From Spirosoma spitsbergense DSM 19989 (GTDB lineage Bacteria > Bacteroidota > Bacteroidia > Cytophagales > Spirosomataceae), in assembly GCF_000374085.1 (NCBI RefSeq), contig NZ_KB893500.1, positions 1-64,000 of the forward strand: DNA of 64,000 nucleotides, written 5' to 3'. Every line of letters begins with the position of its first letter. Positions within the stretch are counted from its first letter, which is position 1. Below the pieces are notes generated by a model. That model saw nothing but the letters and a program-made list of their open reading frames with translations, made no database searches and had not been told where the DNA came from. The translations under genes and the position numbers were made by a program. Shown in pieces: positions 53,990 to 62,101 of this stretch.

Positions 53990-54219
53990 CAGGCTGCTAG
54001 TGGAACAAGCGTACTACTTTCAAGCATTTGACTGGCATAAGCCAAACAAGCCAGAATATCCTCTTCCATAATGTAAGGATACTCAGCCAGGATTTCCTGA
54101 TGTGTTACCCCCTTTGCCAGTAATCCTACAATAAAGGGAACAGACAAGCGTGTTCCGGCAATGACTGGCTTGCCAGTCAATACATCAGGGTTTGATACAA
54201 TTCGTTGTCTGGTTTCCAT
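53989..54219 (-). CDS. DUF433 protein, antitoxin-like partner
   Basis: 76 residues. The sequence IVSNPDVLTGKPVIAGTRLSVPFIVGLLAKGVTHQEILAEYP is a clear DUF433 match, with a small helix-turn-helix-like fold. It overlaps its DUF5615 partner by one base and begins 15 bp after kdnB. As an antitoxin it would normally control its own operon, so it could also influence the lipid genes around it; that is inference. Confidence 0.85.
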   Translation of the reverse strand: METRQRIVSNPDVLTGKPVIAGTRLSVPFIVGLLAKGVTHQEILAEYPYIMEEDILACLAYASQMLESSTLVPLAA

Positions 54220-54234
54220 ACTCGTTGTTTCGAT

Positions 54235-55314
54235 TTACAACCGGCGGAACAAATCTTTCAGCCCGTCAATCGTGATGACCTCCTTCCAGTTGTCGCCAAT
54301 GGCGTGCAGCCACATATGCGGCAGGCCGTACGATACATGCGCCATCTGGGTGAGGATGTCGTCGTTCCAGTCGTTCGACAACCCCTGCGGCAGATCAATC
54401 TGGTGATAGGCTACCATGTGTCTGAACTCGGCCACACCCTGCGGATAATAGTCTTCCAGATGATTCATGATAAGGCAGTTGGCGTAACAGTGACGCATGC
54501 CCAGAATCTTGGACAGCCCGTAGCTAAGCGCGTGGCAAACGCCTACTTCAGAATACGTCAGACTCAGCCCGCCCATCAGCGAAGCCACCATTAGCTTGTC
54601 GTCGTTTTCCGGCGTTTGCCCCGATTGCTCACCGAGGTAAATTTCCCGGCAGAGTTTCATGGACTGGTCGGCATAAGCGTGCGAATAGGCATTGTTCAGG
54701 TTTCCGTTTTCCGATTCGATGCAGTGAATATACGTATCCATACCCGTATAAAACCACCAGTTGCGCGGTACAGTAGCAATCAGTTCGGGGTCGAGGATAA
54801 CCTGGTTAAACACGGTCCATTCGCATTTAAGACCCAGTTTTTTCTCCGGGCCTGTCAACACCGCCGTCATCGACACTTCGGCACCGGTACCCGAAATGGT
54901 GGGAACGCCCACGTGGTAAATACCCGGCTTTTTGATCAGGTTCAGGCCCTGATACAGCGTCGAGGAGCCTTCGTTGGTGAGCATCAGCGAGAGTGCCTTG
55001 GCAATGTCCATGATGCTTCCCCCGCCAATACCAACCACACCGGATGGAAGACCCTTTTTGGCCAGAATCTCATCGCGAAGCTGGTCAATCTGACTGGTCG
55101 TCGGCTCGTGTTCTTCGACGCTGATGTAATAGGTCAGGTCTTCATCGTGGGCGGGCACCCGGCTTTCGAGGGGTTTTCCTTTGAAGTAGTTATCGACCAG
55201 AAAAACGAAATAGCCTTCGTTATCAGCCCGATGGGGAGCAATAATTTCGTCGAGCTGAGAAAAACTTCCCCGACCAAAAACGGTCTTCTCGATGCCTTTA
55301 AAATTTTTATGCAT
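54235..55314 (-). CDS. kdnB: 3-deoxy-alpha-D-manno-octulosonate 8-oxidase
   Basis: 359 residues from the ATG at 55314; the frame opens at 55386, but MHKNFKGIEKTVFGRGSFSQLDEII is the natural start. Iron-dependent alcohol dehydrogenase features are GIGGGSIMDIAKAL for cofactor binding, SGTGAEVS, and the metal-site stretch from DTYIHCIESENGN to VCHALSYGLSKILGMRH. The KdnB name is given because kdnA and kdsA lie in the same unit. KdnB oxidises the C8 hydroxyl of Kdo to an aldehyde for amination by KdnA. It could be another iron-dependent dehydrogenase if the context is ignored. Confidence 0.85.
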   Translation of the reverse strand: MHKNFKGIEKTVFGRGSFSQLDEIIAPHRADNEGYFVFLVDNYFKGKPLESRVPAHDEDLTYYISVEEHEPTTSQIDQLRDEILAKKGLPSGVVGIGGGSIMDIAKALSLMLTNEGSSTLYQGLNLIKKPGIYHVGVPTISGTGAEVSMTAVLTGPEKKLGLKCEWTVFNQVILDPELIATVPRNWWFYTGMDTYIHCIESENGNLNNAYSHAYADQSMKLCREIYLGEQSGQTPENDDKLMVASLMGGLSLTYSEVGVCHALSYGLSKILGMRHCYANCLIMNHLEDYYPQGVAEFRHMVAYHQIDLPQGLSNDWNDDILTQMAHVSYGLPHMWLHAIGDNWKEVITIDGLKDLFRRL

Positions 55315-55327
55315 GACAGATTTTATA

Positions 55328-55660
55328 CTATTTTTTATCGAAAGCTGGCGAATTGGGCTGTTGTAGTTTAACCGGATAGAGCACATTTTTCACCCCAATA
55401 ATTTCGTCCAGTTCATCCCAAAAAACATGATAAGCCGAATGAGTAAAGTTTTGCCGCTGTTCGGGCGTTGCTTTCGTCAGTAACTCCGACCACGACCACG
55501 GCCAGGCTATGATTCGACCATCTTCTAAATCAAAATAAACACGCTCCTCATCTACCCGGACGTTCGCCAGGATTGGCAGTTCGGCGATGGAAACAGAATC
55601 AGTTACTCCACCTTGTTTTGTAGTTGATTTGGATTTTATTTTTTGTGCAATAGTCTCCAT
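55328..55660 (-). CDS. DUF2442 protein, antitoxin-like partner
   Basis: 110 residues. The core VRVDEERVYFDLEDGRIIAWPWSWSELLTKATPEQRQN is a DUF2442 domain (residues 33-75). A charged, Lys/Ser-rich N-terminus precedes it. The start overlaps the end of the DUF4160 gene by 62 bp, and the stop is 13 bp from kdnB. DUF2442 proteins commonly pair with DUF4160 proteins in presumed toxin-antitoxin modules. Confidence 0.82.
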   Translation of the reverse strand: METIAQKIKSKSTTKQGGVTDSVSIAELPILANVRVDEERVYFDLEDGRIIAWPWSWSELLTKATPEQRQNFTHSAYHVFWDELDEIIGVKNVLYPVKLQQPNSPAFDKK

Positions 55661-55889
55661 AAGCTTCCTGAATTTGACTCATTCGGGTTTGTAAGGTAGT
55701 GTAAATGCCGTTCAGTTCACGCTGTTTAAAGCCTTTTGATTCAGCCAGTTCGATGCTACTATCGGCAAAAATCCAATATTTACATAGCTTTCTACCGCCA
55801 TCACCAACGTGCAAATGGAAAGGCTCATTCAACAAGTCGAACATAACAAAGAAGAAGCGTAAACTCCCCTCCGTGAACAGCGTTGGCAT
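55599..55889 (-). CDS. DUF4160 protein, toxin-like partner
   Basis: 96 residues from the ATG at 55889. The frame is open further upstream to 56108, but that part lies inside kdnA. MPTLFTEGSLRFFFVMFDLLNEPFHLHVGDGGRKLCKYWIF is a DUF4160 start. Its ATG shares one base with the kdnA stop (TGATG), and its 3' end overlaps DUF2442. Function is inferred only from the pairing. Confidence 0.82.
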   Translation of the reverse strand: MPTLFTEGSLRFFFVMFDLLNEPFHLHVGDGGRKLCKYWIFADSSIELAESKGFKQRELNGIYTTLQTRMSQIQEAYGDYCTKNKIQINYKTRWSN

Positions 55890-57094
55890 CAGGCTTCGAC
55901 CAGTACTACCTTTCGAACGGCGGCTTCTATATTCGACGCCAGGGCTGCTACTTCCTCCGGGGTCCAGGTAGCCCGGACACCGAACGAAATCAATCGACCA
56001 ATAACAGCCTGCGCATTGGGAATATCGAGATTCTTGTAGTCCTGCGGTGCTCCGAACTTCTCGATAGGCAGGGCCGAAGCCGTCCGCATCTCCTTGATAT
56101 GGTCCCACTGATTGATGAAGTGATACATGTTCGTAAACCAGTAGTTGAAACCACCCACACCCGCAGCATTAAGCTCGGTTACTACGCGTCCGGCCGTTTC
56201 GGTATCGGGTAGCAGCAGGTTCAGGAAGGTACCAGAATCGCCATCCGGGTCGGGTATACGCGCAAACGAAACACCCGGTACCTGACCCAGCGCATCCATC
56301 AACTGCTTTTTATGGCGGTTGTTACTGCCGATAATTTCAGGGACCCGGCGGGTTTGCACCAAACCAACAGCCGCGTGAAGTTCGCTAATACGGTAGTTGA
56401 AGCCCAAAATGGGGTGTTGCTCCATACCCCGGTTACTACCTATATGGTCGTGGCCGTGGTCGGAATAGGAGTCAGCGTGCTTATAAGCCGTTTCGTCGTT
56501 CGTCACCATGATTCCGCCTTCACCCGCCGTGGCAATCTTGAAAAAATCGAACGAATAAGCACCCGTTTTTCCCCAAAGGCCCGTTGAAATCCCTTTGTAG
56601 CTGGCCCCCATCGCCTGTCCGGCATCTTCAACCAGTACCAGGTTGTGCTCCTTAATGACCGCCATAATAGCGTCCATATCGGCCATTTGTCCACACATAT
56701 GTACCAGGCAAACACCTTTGGTACGGGGCGTAATGGCCTTACGAATACCTTCCGCACTGAGGCAGATGGTGTCGTCAATGTCCGCGAAAACGGGCAGAGC
56801 ACCAATCATCAGTACCGCTTCAATGGTAGCGATATACGTGAAAGGGGGTACGATAACTTCATCACCGGCCCCAATACCAGCGGCCGCCATAGCGCACAAA
56901 GCAGCCGTTGAGCCACTCGATACGGCGTGGGCGTATTTCGCCCCAACTAGTTTAGCTACTTCCGCTTCAAATTCACGGGCTTTGTAGACGTTATTGCGTT
57001 GTGCTTCGTGGTTGTACCGAAACAGGATACCGGTTTCCAGCACATCGTTGATTTCACTGCGCTCAGCGGCTCCAAAAAATTCCATTCCTGGCAT
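55889..57094 (-). CDS. kdnA: 8-amino-3,8-dideoxy-alpha-D-manno-octulosonate transaminase
   Basis: 401 residues of the DegT/DnrJ/EryC1 PLP-dependent family. The PLP-binding Lys186 is in FFKIATAGEGGIMVTND. Cofactor contacts include SSGSTAALCAMAAAG and VEDAGQAMGAS. In Shewanella, KdnA with KdnB converts Kdo to 8-amino-3,8-dideoxy-Kdo. The presence of kdsA and kdnB here supports that role. It is the first gene of the operon, with a -7 element at 57157-57164. The kdsB cytidylyltransferase is not in the window. Confidence 0.87.
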   Translation of the reverse strand: MPGMEFFGAAERSEINDVLETGILFRYNHEAQRNNVYKAREFEAEVAKLVGAKYAHAVSSGSTAALCAMAAAGIGAGDEVIVPPFTYIATIEAVLMIGALPVFADIDDTICLSAEGIRKAITPRTKGVCLVHMCGQMADMDAIMAVIKEHNLVLVEDAGQAMGASYKGISTGLWGKTGAYSFDFFKIATAGEGGIMVTNDETAYKHADSYSDHGHDHIGSNRGMEQHPILGFNYRISELHAAVGLVQTRRVPEIIGSNNRHKKQLMDALGQVPGVSFARIPDPDGDSGTFLNLLLPDTETAGRVVTELNAAGVGGFNYWFTNMYHFINQWDHIKEMRTASALPIEKFGAPQDYKNLDIPNAQAVIGRLISFGVRATWTPEEVAALASNIEAAVRKVVLVEA

Positions 57095-57156
57095 GACGTA
57101 ATCCGTTTATAGGGTTGCCTGAGAAACGTGGGTTTCTGTTGGCCATTATTTTTTTA

Positions 57157-57164
57157 CAAAAGTA
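57157..57164 (-). promoter_or_regulatory. -7 element of the Kdo8N operon promoter
   Basis: On the minus strand TACTTTTG is a perfect TAnnTTTG match, predicting a start near 57150 and a leader of about 55 nt before kdnA. No convincing -33 TTG is seen. A small hairpin AGAAAC/GTTTCT (57122-57137) lies in the leader. Confidence 0.45.
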
Positions 57165-57372
57165 CAGGATTTAGACGGAGAACGATACGCCCCTCTACGA
57201 CCGGATATACCCGTACTGCAACGAAAGATCTTTGTATCGCGTAAGTCAGATTAATAACGTCACCCGATATGTTGCGGTTCTGCCAGCCACAAACCAGCTT
57301 GATGGCGCGGCCCTTCGCGAAGGAGTGTCGTATAGGTACGGCAATCAGAGAAGTACTTTCTTACTGAAAACT

Positions 57373-58104
57373 ATGGAGCGCAAAGAATTTCTGAAACGGG
57401 GTTTTACCGGCTTATTGGGCATAGCTGCCATTACTCCGCTGGCAGGAGCATGCCAGACAAAAATTATGGATCCCGGTACTTCCTCAACGGGTTCTACAAA
57501 TGGCAGTTCGGCTACCAACTGCTCCGTTACACCCACGGAAACAGAAGGGCCTTTTCCCACAAAAGTACCAACCAATTTTGTTCGGAAAGATATCACCGAT
57601 GGGCGTACAGGCGTAACGCTGGCGGTTAATATCACCATCAAGAACGCCAATGCCGGTTGTGCCGCCCTGGCGGGTGCGCTTGTGGATGTCTGGCATTGCG
57701 ATAAGGACGGTTACTACTCCGAATACGGCGGGTCAGGGATGCAGAGCGTCAATCTGACTACGGTCGATTTTCTGCGCGGCCGCCAGACTACCGATGCTAC
57801 CGGGCTGGTTGGTTTTACATCTGTTTTTCCGGGCTGGTATTCAGGTCGGGCACCACATATTCACGTACACATTTACAACGCAGCCGGCAAATCCCTGCTG
57901 GTTACCCAGATTGCCTTTCCTTATGACGTAACGAATACAGTGTATACAACGGCTCAGGCCAAAGGCTATACAAAAGGAGCGCAGGATACGACCAACGAAA
58001 GGGATGGGGTCTTTTCGGATGGCTTCACGATGGAGTTAGGTACCCTATCGGGGAGTGTGGCAACAGGATATACGCTGACGCACACGATTGTCGTGAGTGC
58101 ATAA
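57373..58104 (+). CDS. Intradiol ring-cleavage dioxygenase-like lipoprotein
   Basis: About 243 residues from the ATG at 57373; the frame opens at 57232. The signal MERKEFLKRGFTGLLGIAAITPLAGAC has a twin-arginine-like start and a lipobox Cys at about residue 27. The domain begins CSVTPTETEGPFPTKVP and contains VDVWHCDKDGYYSEYGG and GRAPHIHVHIYNA with the His-x-His iron ligands. Unlike PcaH it is exported, so it probably acts on an extracellular aromatic or is a divergent family member of unknown substrate. It is far from the pca operon and carries its own terminator. Confidence 0.83.
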   Translation: MERKEFLKRGFTGLLGIAAITPLAGACQTKIMDPGTSSTGSTNGSSATNCSVTPTETEGPFPTKVPTNFVRKDITDGRTGVTLAVNITIKNANAGCAALAGALVDVWHCDKDGYYSEYGGSGMQSVNLTTVDFLRGRQTTDATGLVGFTSVFPGWYSGRAPHIHVHIYNAAGKSLLVTQIAFPYDVTNTVYTTAQAKGYTKGAQDTTNERDGVFSDGFTMELGTLSGSVATGYTLTHTIVVSA

Positions 58105-58146
58105 AAATCCCGGCGGTGGGTTCATTCACCGAATCGGGATTTTTTA
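58103..58146 (+). terminator. Rho-independent terminator after the dioxygenase-like gene
   Basis: AAAAATCCCG (58103-58112) pairs with CGGGATTTTT (58135-58144), followed by further T residues. A 22-nt loop contains a second small stem (CGGTG/CACCG). Confidence 0.8.
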
Positions 58147-58169
58147 TGCCTTGCTGTCAGCTTTCAGCG

Positions 58170-58460
58170 TTAGACGAACTGAATGACGCAACCGCCCCCT
58201 TTGGCTAGATGAACCGTTAGAGAGGTAGTGGCCGTTACCGTCTTTTTCCCCATCACATAGACCTCCGGGTTGGTTTGCCAGTCGGCAGTGGGGGCATCTT
58301 TATACAGGATGGCCTCATATATTTTTCCAGGTTCCAGGAAGTCCAGGTTTATAGGCAGGTCACGGCTGTTTTCGTCGGTAATCGCGCCCAGTTACCAGTT
58401 GTGTATTCCTTTCCCTTTTCGGGCAATAGACACGTAATCACCCACCCAGTAGCAGAAAAA
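58170..58460 (-). pseudogene. Remnant of a GH97 family glycosidase, C-terminal part
   Basis: The minus strand reads GDYVSIARKGKGIHNW, then an in-frame stop, then LGAITDENSRDLPINLDFLE and KTVTATTSLTVHLAKGGGC before a stop at 58170-58172. This is the C-terminal beta domain of GH97 alpha-glucosidases (SusB-like). The region upstream on that strand has no matching frame and the catalytic barrel is missing, so it is a decayed fragment. It lies just past the dioxygenase terminator. Confidence 0.7.
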
Positions 58461-58840
58461 AAAGTACGCGTTTTATCATAGGAGGATATCAGGAAAAAAG
58501 ATTCTAAATATGATAACTCCTGCTAATCTATCCAACCGGTGCATCGCCCAAAACCGGGCACTGATGCTTATCTTCTTATCGATTGCCAGTGTTACGTTCC
58601 CTATACGTTTGCTGTAAACAAGCGATAGCAAACGGGATTCTATTCTCCCGAAATACCGTAACACTCTCGTTATTTCAGAAAAAATCCGGGTTCGGCTTAT
58701 CAAAAAAAATCAGCTATACCATTGAATTTTAACAACTTACTGAGGAAATATTTCTGGCACAGCCCTTGCTGTTAGTTGGTCATCTTTCCGCAGCACTGCT
58801 GGTTCAGCGTTGCCTGACTCTGTCCATTGATAGGCCGACA
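58461..58840. other. Intergenic region upstream of the DUF5686 gene
   Basis: 380 bp without a supported gene. CGTTTGCT (58606-58613) and AGCAAACG (58627-58634) form an 8-bp inverted repeat with a 13-nt spacer. I find no clear promoter match and no further GH97 remnant. Confidence 0.4.
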
Positions 58841-61258
58841 ATGAACAAACTGCTACTTCTCGGACTCATTTTCTGGCTGATGCTGAATCCTGTATTTGGA
58901 CAGGTGAAGGTGCACGGGCAAGTTGTATCGGAACGAAGTGGTCAGGGTATTCCATTTGCCACCGTTGGTGTTGAGCAGACCACCAATGGCACGATGGCCG
59001 ACAGTAGCGGGCGATTTAGCCTGACCGTCCCGGCTAAAAATGATACACTGCTGGTACGGTCATTAGGCTACGAAACACGCCGGATTGCTACCACCGAAGC
59101 CAGCCGGATCACCCTGAAAGAAAGCCACCTGACACTAAATGAGGTTCGGATAAAGGCGGTTAACCCTGCCCACCGGATTATTGAACAGGCTACGCAAAAC
59201 CTCCCCCGCAACAATCCCGAAGCACTGGCTTCCTTTCAGTACGAAGGGTACCACGTATCCACCATCAGCCACACGAAAGCGGCTAAACCAGTCCATGATA
59301 CGCCCGTTACAAAACCGCTGTATGTGAATGAGTCTTACTCCATACGGCAGTTTCTGGCCCCTACGCTCAACCACGAAGAAATAATCGGTTCGCGCACGTC
59401 GGGTACGCAGGCTACGTTGTTCGCTAGTTTTCGCCCTATGTTTCAACCGTTTGGATTTCATAAGGAAACGATACTGATTCGATTGCCCCGCATGACCGAA
59501 CCCATTTCATTTTTGAATCCTCTCTCCCGCAACAGCGCGGCTGTCTACGATTTTTATCTGGCCGATACGCTGGTACATACTCCCGGCGACAGCACTTTTG
59601 TTATTGAATACGAACCAAAAAAGGGACGGGGAATTTCGGGGCTGAAAGGGGTCCTGCATATCCGGTCGGGCAGTTTTGCACCGACGTATGTTACTGCCGA
59701 ACCAGCCGACCCAAAAACCGTACTTCGGTTCCGATTCGAGCAGACCTACAAGCAAATAAAAAAACACTGGTTCCCGGTAGAGATTCGGTCTAACTGGATA
59801 ATAAGTCCGTCATCCGTTCTGAAAATGGGGGCTGTGGAGGTAGAAACCCGCAGTTTACTGACAAATATTCAGATAGATCTGCCCCTTCGTGCCGAAAATT
59901 TCAGCGAAATAGCCCTGTTGCTGGCCGATAATAGTACACGCCGGTCGGAGGAATTTTGGCAAACGCACCGGCTCGATTCACTCACCATTGCCGAAAAAGA
60001 CCTGTTTGCCAGGCAAGCTGCCTTGCGGGGCTGGGCACGGTTTAAAACAAAGATGCTCCCCACCCTGGCCGAATGGGGTACGGCGGGTGTTGTGCCGTTA
60101 GGTAAGTACCTGAACATGTCGAGCCAGACGTTTTTTGATGGCAACCGGTACGAAGGATTACGACTCACGCTCAACCCGATTACCAGCCCGGCTTTTTCCA
60201 AAACGCTGCGGCTGGATGCCAAACTATCCTACGGTTTTCGCGACCAGGCCGTTAAATACGAAGGCCGCGCCCGGCTACTGTTGAATCCGGCCCGGCGCAT
60301 GTATCTCACGGCGGCTTATCGGTTTGATGTCTCGGAGCCGGGAAATGTTCAGTTTTTCATCTGGGATTACCCGCAGATTCCATATGAACTGCTTCGCACG
60401 TTTCTATTCACGCGAGCCGACAGCCTGCAACAGTGGCGGGTAGAGTGGTCATTTCGGGCCGTTAAGCACACGACGGTAACGTTTTCGGTCGCGGACGAAA
60501 CCCGTACGCCTACCTATACGTACCTGTTTCGCCCCCCCGAATACGAACATATGCCCATGACCAGCTTCAGCACGACCGAACTGAGCGCGGGGTTTCGGTA
60601 CGCCTACAATGAGCAGTTTGCTCAGGTGGGGCAGGGCACTATTCTGGCACAGGCTCCTTCGCCGGTGTGGTCGGTGCAGGTTGTTCAGGGCGTGATGAAC
60701 CGTTTGCTGGGTGGGCACTACAATTACACGAAACTCAACACCCGTTACGAGCAACTGATTCGGCACCGACGGCTGGGCGAAACGTACCTGAACCTGACCG
60801 CGGGTATCCTGTGGGGTCAACTGCCCTATCCGTACCTGTACAACGCCCGCGGAGCGAAGAACGACTTTAGCCCAATCTGGGTAGCGAATCATTTCCAGAC
60901 GATGGACTTGTACGAATTTACCTCCGACCGGTACGCAACGCTGTTCGTGACGCACAACTTCAAAACGTTGCTCGGCAAACCCACCGTGAGATGGTTTCGA
61001 CCCGAACCGTCTGTCGTACAGGGCATTGCCTATGGAAGCCTGCGGTCGCCGGACTACCACGAAGGGATTCCAATAAAGACGCTGGAACGGGGGTTTTTCG
61101 AGAGCGGCCTGCTGGTGGATAACCTCTATCGGCAGAGGATAGCTAACGTGGCCTACGTGGGTGTTGGCATGGGGGTTTTTTACCGATGGGGTCCCAATGC
61201 GCTACCAATACCACAAGACAATCTAGCTTACCGACTGGTATGGAACATTGGCTTTTAA
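58841..61258 (+). CDS. Outer-membrane DUF5686 protein with carboxypeptidase-regulatory domain
   Basis: About 805 residues from the ATG at 58841, where MNKLLLLGLIFWLMLNPVFG forms a signal peptide. The frame opens at 58766. Residues 22-110 are a CarboxypepD-reg-like domain (VHGQVVSERSGQGIPFATVGVEQTTNGTMADSSGRFSL). The rest matches DUF5686, a large beta-rich outer-membrane protein typical of Bacteroidota and ending in a strand with a terminal Phe (WNIGF). The function is not established. It precedes the beta-barrel gene by 43 bp on the same strand. Confidence 0.85.
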   Translation: MNKLLLLGLIFWLMLNPVFGQVKVHGQVVSERSGQGIPFATVGVEQTTNGTMADSSGRFSLTVPAKNDTLLVRSLGYETRRIATTEASRITLKESHLTLNEVRIKAVNPAHRIIEQATQNLPRNNPEALASFQYEGYHVSTISHTKAAKPVHDTPVTKPLYVNESYSIRQFLAPTLNHEEIIGSRTSGTQATLFASFRPMFQPFGFHKETILIRLPRMTEPISFLNPLSRNSAAVYDFYLADTLVHTPGDSTFVIEYEPKKGRGISGLKGVLHIRSGSFAPTYVTAEPADPKTVLRFRFEQTYKQIKKHWFPVEIRSNWIISPSSVLKMGAVEVETRSLLTNIQIDLPLRAENFSEIALLLADNSTRRSEEFWQTHRLDSLTIAEKDLFARQAALRGWARFKTKMLPTLAEWGTAGVVPLGKYLNMSSQTFFDGNRYEGLRLTLNPITSPAFSKTLRLDAKLSYGFRDQAVKYEGRARLLLNPARRMYLTAAYRFDVSEPGNVQFFIWDYPQIPYELLRTFLFTRADSLQQWRVEWSFRAVKHTTVTFSVADETRTPTYTYLFRPPEYEHMPMTSFSTTELSAGFRYAYNEQFAQVGQGTILAQAPSPVWSVQVVQGVMNRLLGGHYNYTKLNTRYEQLIRHRRLGETYLNLTAGILWGQLPYPYLYNARGAKNDFSPIWVANHFQTMDLYEFTSDRYATLFVTHNFKTLLGKPTVRWFRPEPSVVQGIAYGSLRSPDYHEGIPIKTLERGFFESGLLVDNLYRQRIANVAYVGVGMGVFYRWGPNALPIPQDNLAYRLVWNIGF

Positions 61259-61301
61259 TCCAGTTAGCCGTTTCGTACATAAAACTAAGCCACCTTATCC
61301 A

Positions 61302-61976
61302 ATGAATTTTTCACGAATACTAGGTTTGTCGGTCCTCCTATCCAGTATCGGTTTGGCGGGATACGCCCAACGCTCTCCCTATGCAGAAGCGGGTGTGGGG
61401 TTCGGAGCAAGTACCATTTCGCCCGTGGTCGCTCTCCATAAAGATTGGTCGCTCGACAAAAAAAGCCGGTTTTTGATCGGATCAGGCGTACGGTTTACCG
61501 GCTTCTACGCCAACAATGTCACGCTCACGTCGGCACCGCCCAACCTCGCCCGCGACCCGGCTTCGGTCGATACGCTTTTTGCCCCCGCTCCCAACATAAA
61601 CGCCCTAAACTTACTGATAACGCTGGCAGTCAATGTCAGTCCAAAAATTCAGCTTGGCTTTAGCATTGACGCGCTGGGTTTTTCGTTTGGCCCAACCGGG
61701 AAGCCGGACTTTGTCGCATCGGGCAACCGGTCGACGGTTAGTGCATCGCCCACCCGGTTCAATGTCCTGCTCATCGACAATAACGACATCGGCTCGCTGG
61801 GGTCGTATATTTTCAGTCGCTATAGGTTCTCCAACAAGGTAGGCATAAAGCTGGCTTATCAGCACTTATTCAATGAGTTGACCACTACCACCACCGTCCA
61901 GACGATACCGGAAGCCAATGACCGGTTTCGGGTAAAATCGAATCTGGCATATCTAGGGATACAGTATCATTTCTAA
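61302..61976 (+). CDS. Outer-membrane beta-barrel-like protein of unknown function
   Basis: About 224 residues from the ATG at 61302; the frame opens at 61248. A signal peptide (residues 1-21, ending GYAQ) is followed by alternating beta strands such as SPYAEAGVGFGASTISPVV. The ending NLAYLGIQYHF has the terminal aromatic residue usual in outer-membrane proteins. The spacing to the DUF5686 gene suggests co-expression. I do not recognise a named family. Confidence 0.65.
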   Translation: MNFSRILGLSVLLSSIGLAGYAQRSPYAEAGVGFGASTISPVVALHKDWSLDKKSRFLIGSGVRFTGFYANNVTLTSAPPNLARDPASVDTLFAPAPNINALNLLITLAVNVSPKIQLGFSIDALGFSFGPTGKPDFVASGNRSTVSASPTRFNVLLIDNNDIGSLGSYIFSRYRFSNKVGIKLAYQHLFNELTTTTTVQTIPEANDRFRVKSNLAYLGIQYHF

Positions 61977-62101
61977 AATCCTGCGGGTGAAAAGGCAGGC
62001 GTTTGGGGGCGGCACAAATACGCTGGTCAGTCGTTAAACGTTTCGGGTGTTTAGGCATCTAACTTTTGAAACGTCTGAGACGTTGTCTAATAACACAGAC
62101 A

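Noticed and set aside
55599-56108. Longer reading of the DUF4160 gene starting at 56108
   Set aside because: The first 73 residues lie antiparallel-free but within kdnA in another frame and show no DUF4160 similarity. The ATG at 55889, exactly at the kdnA stop, matches the family start.
58476-58703. Minus-strand open frame of 75 codons
   Set aside because: Its sequence is not protein-like in composition, it has no start signal, and it lies beside a decayed gene in low-information sequence.
62070-62084. AACGTC-TGA-GACGTT as a specific sigma factor or regulator site
   Set aside because: The palindrome is real, but it is short, sits in an ACGT-rich stretch, and has no regulator nearby to link it to.
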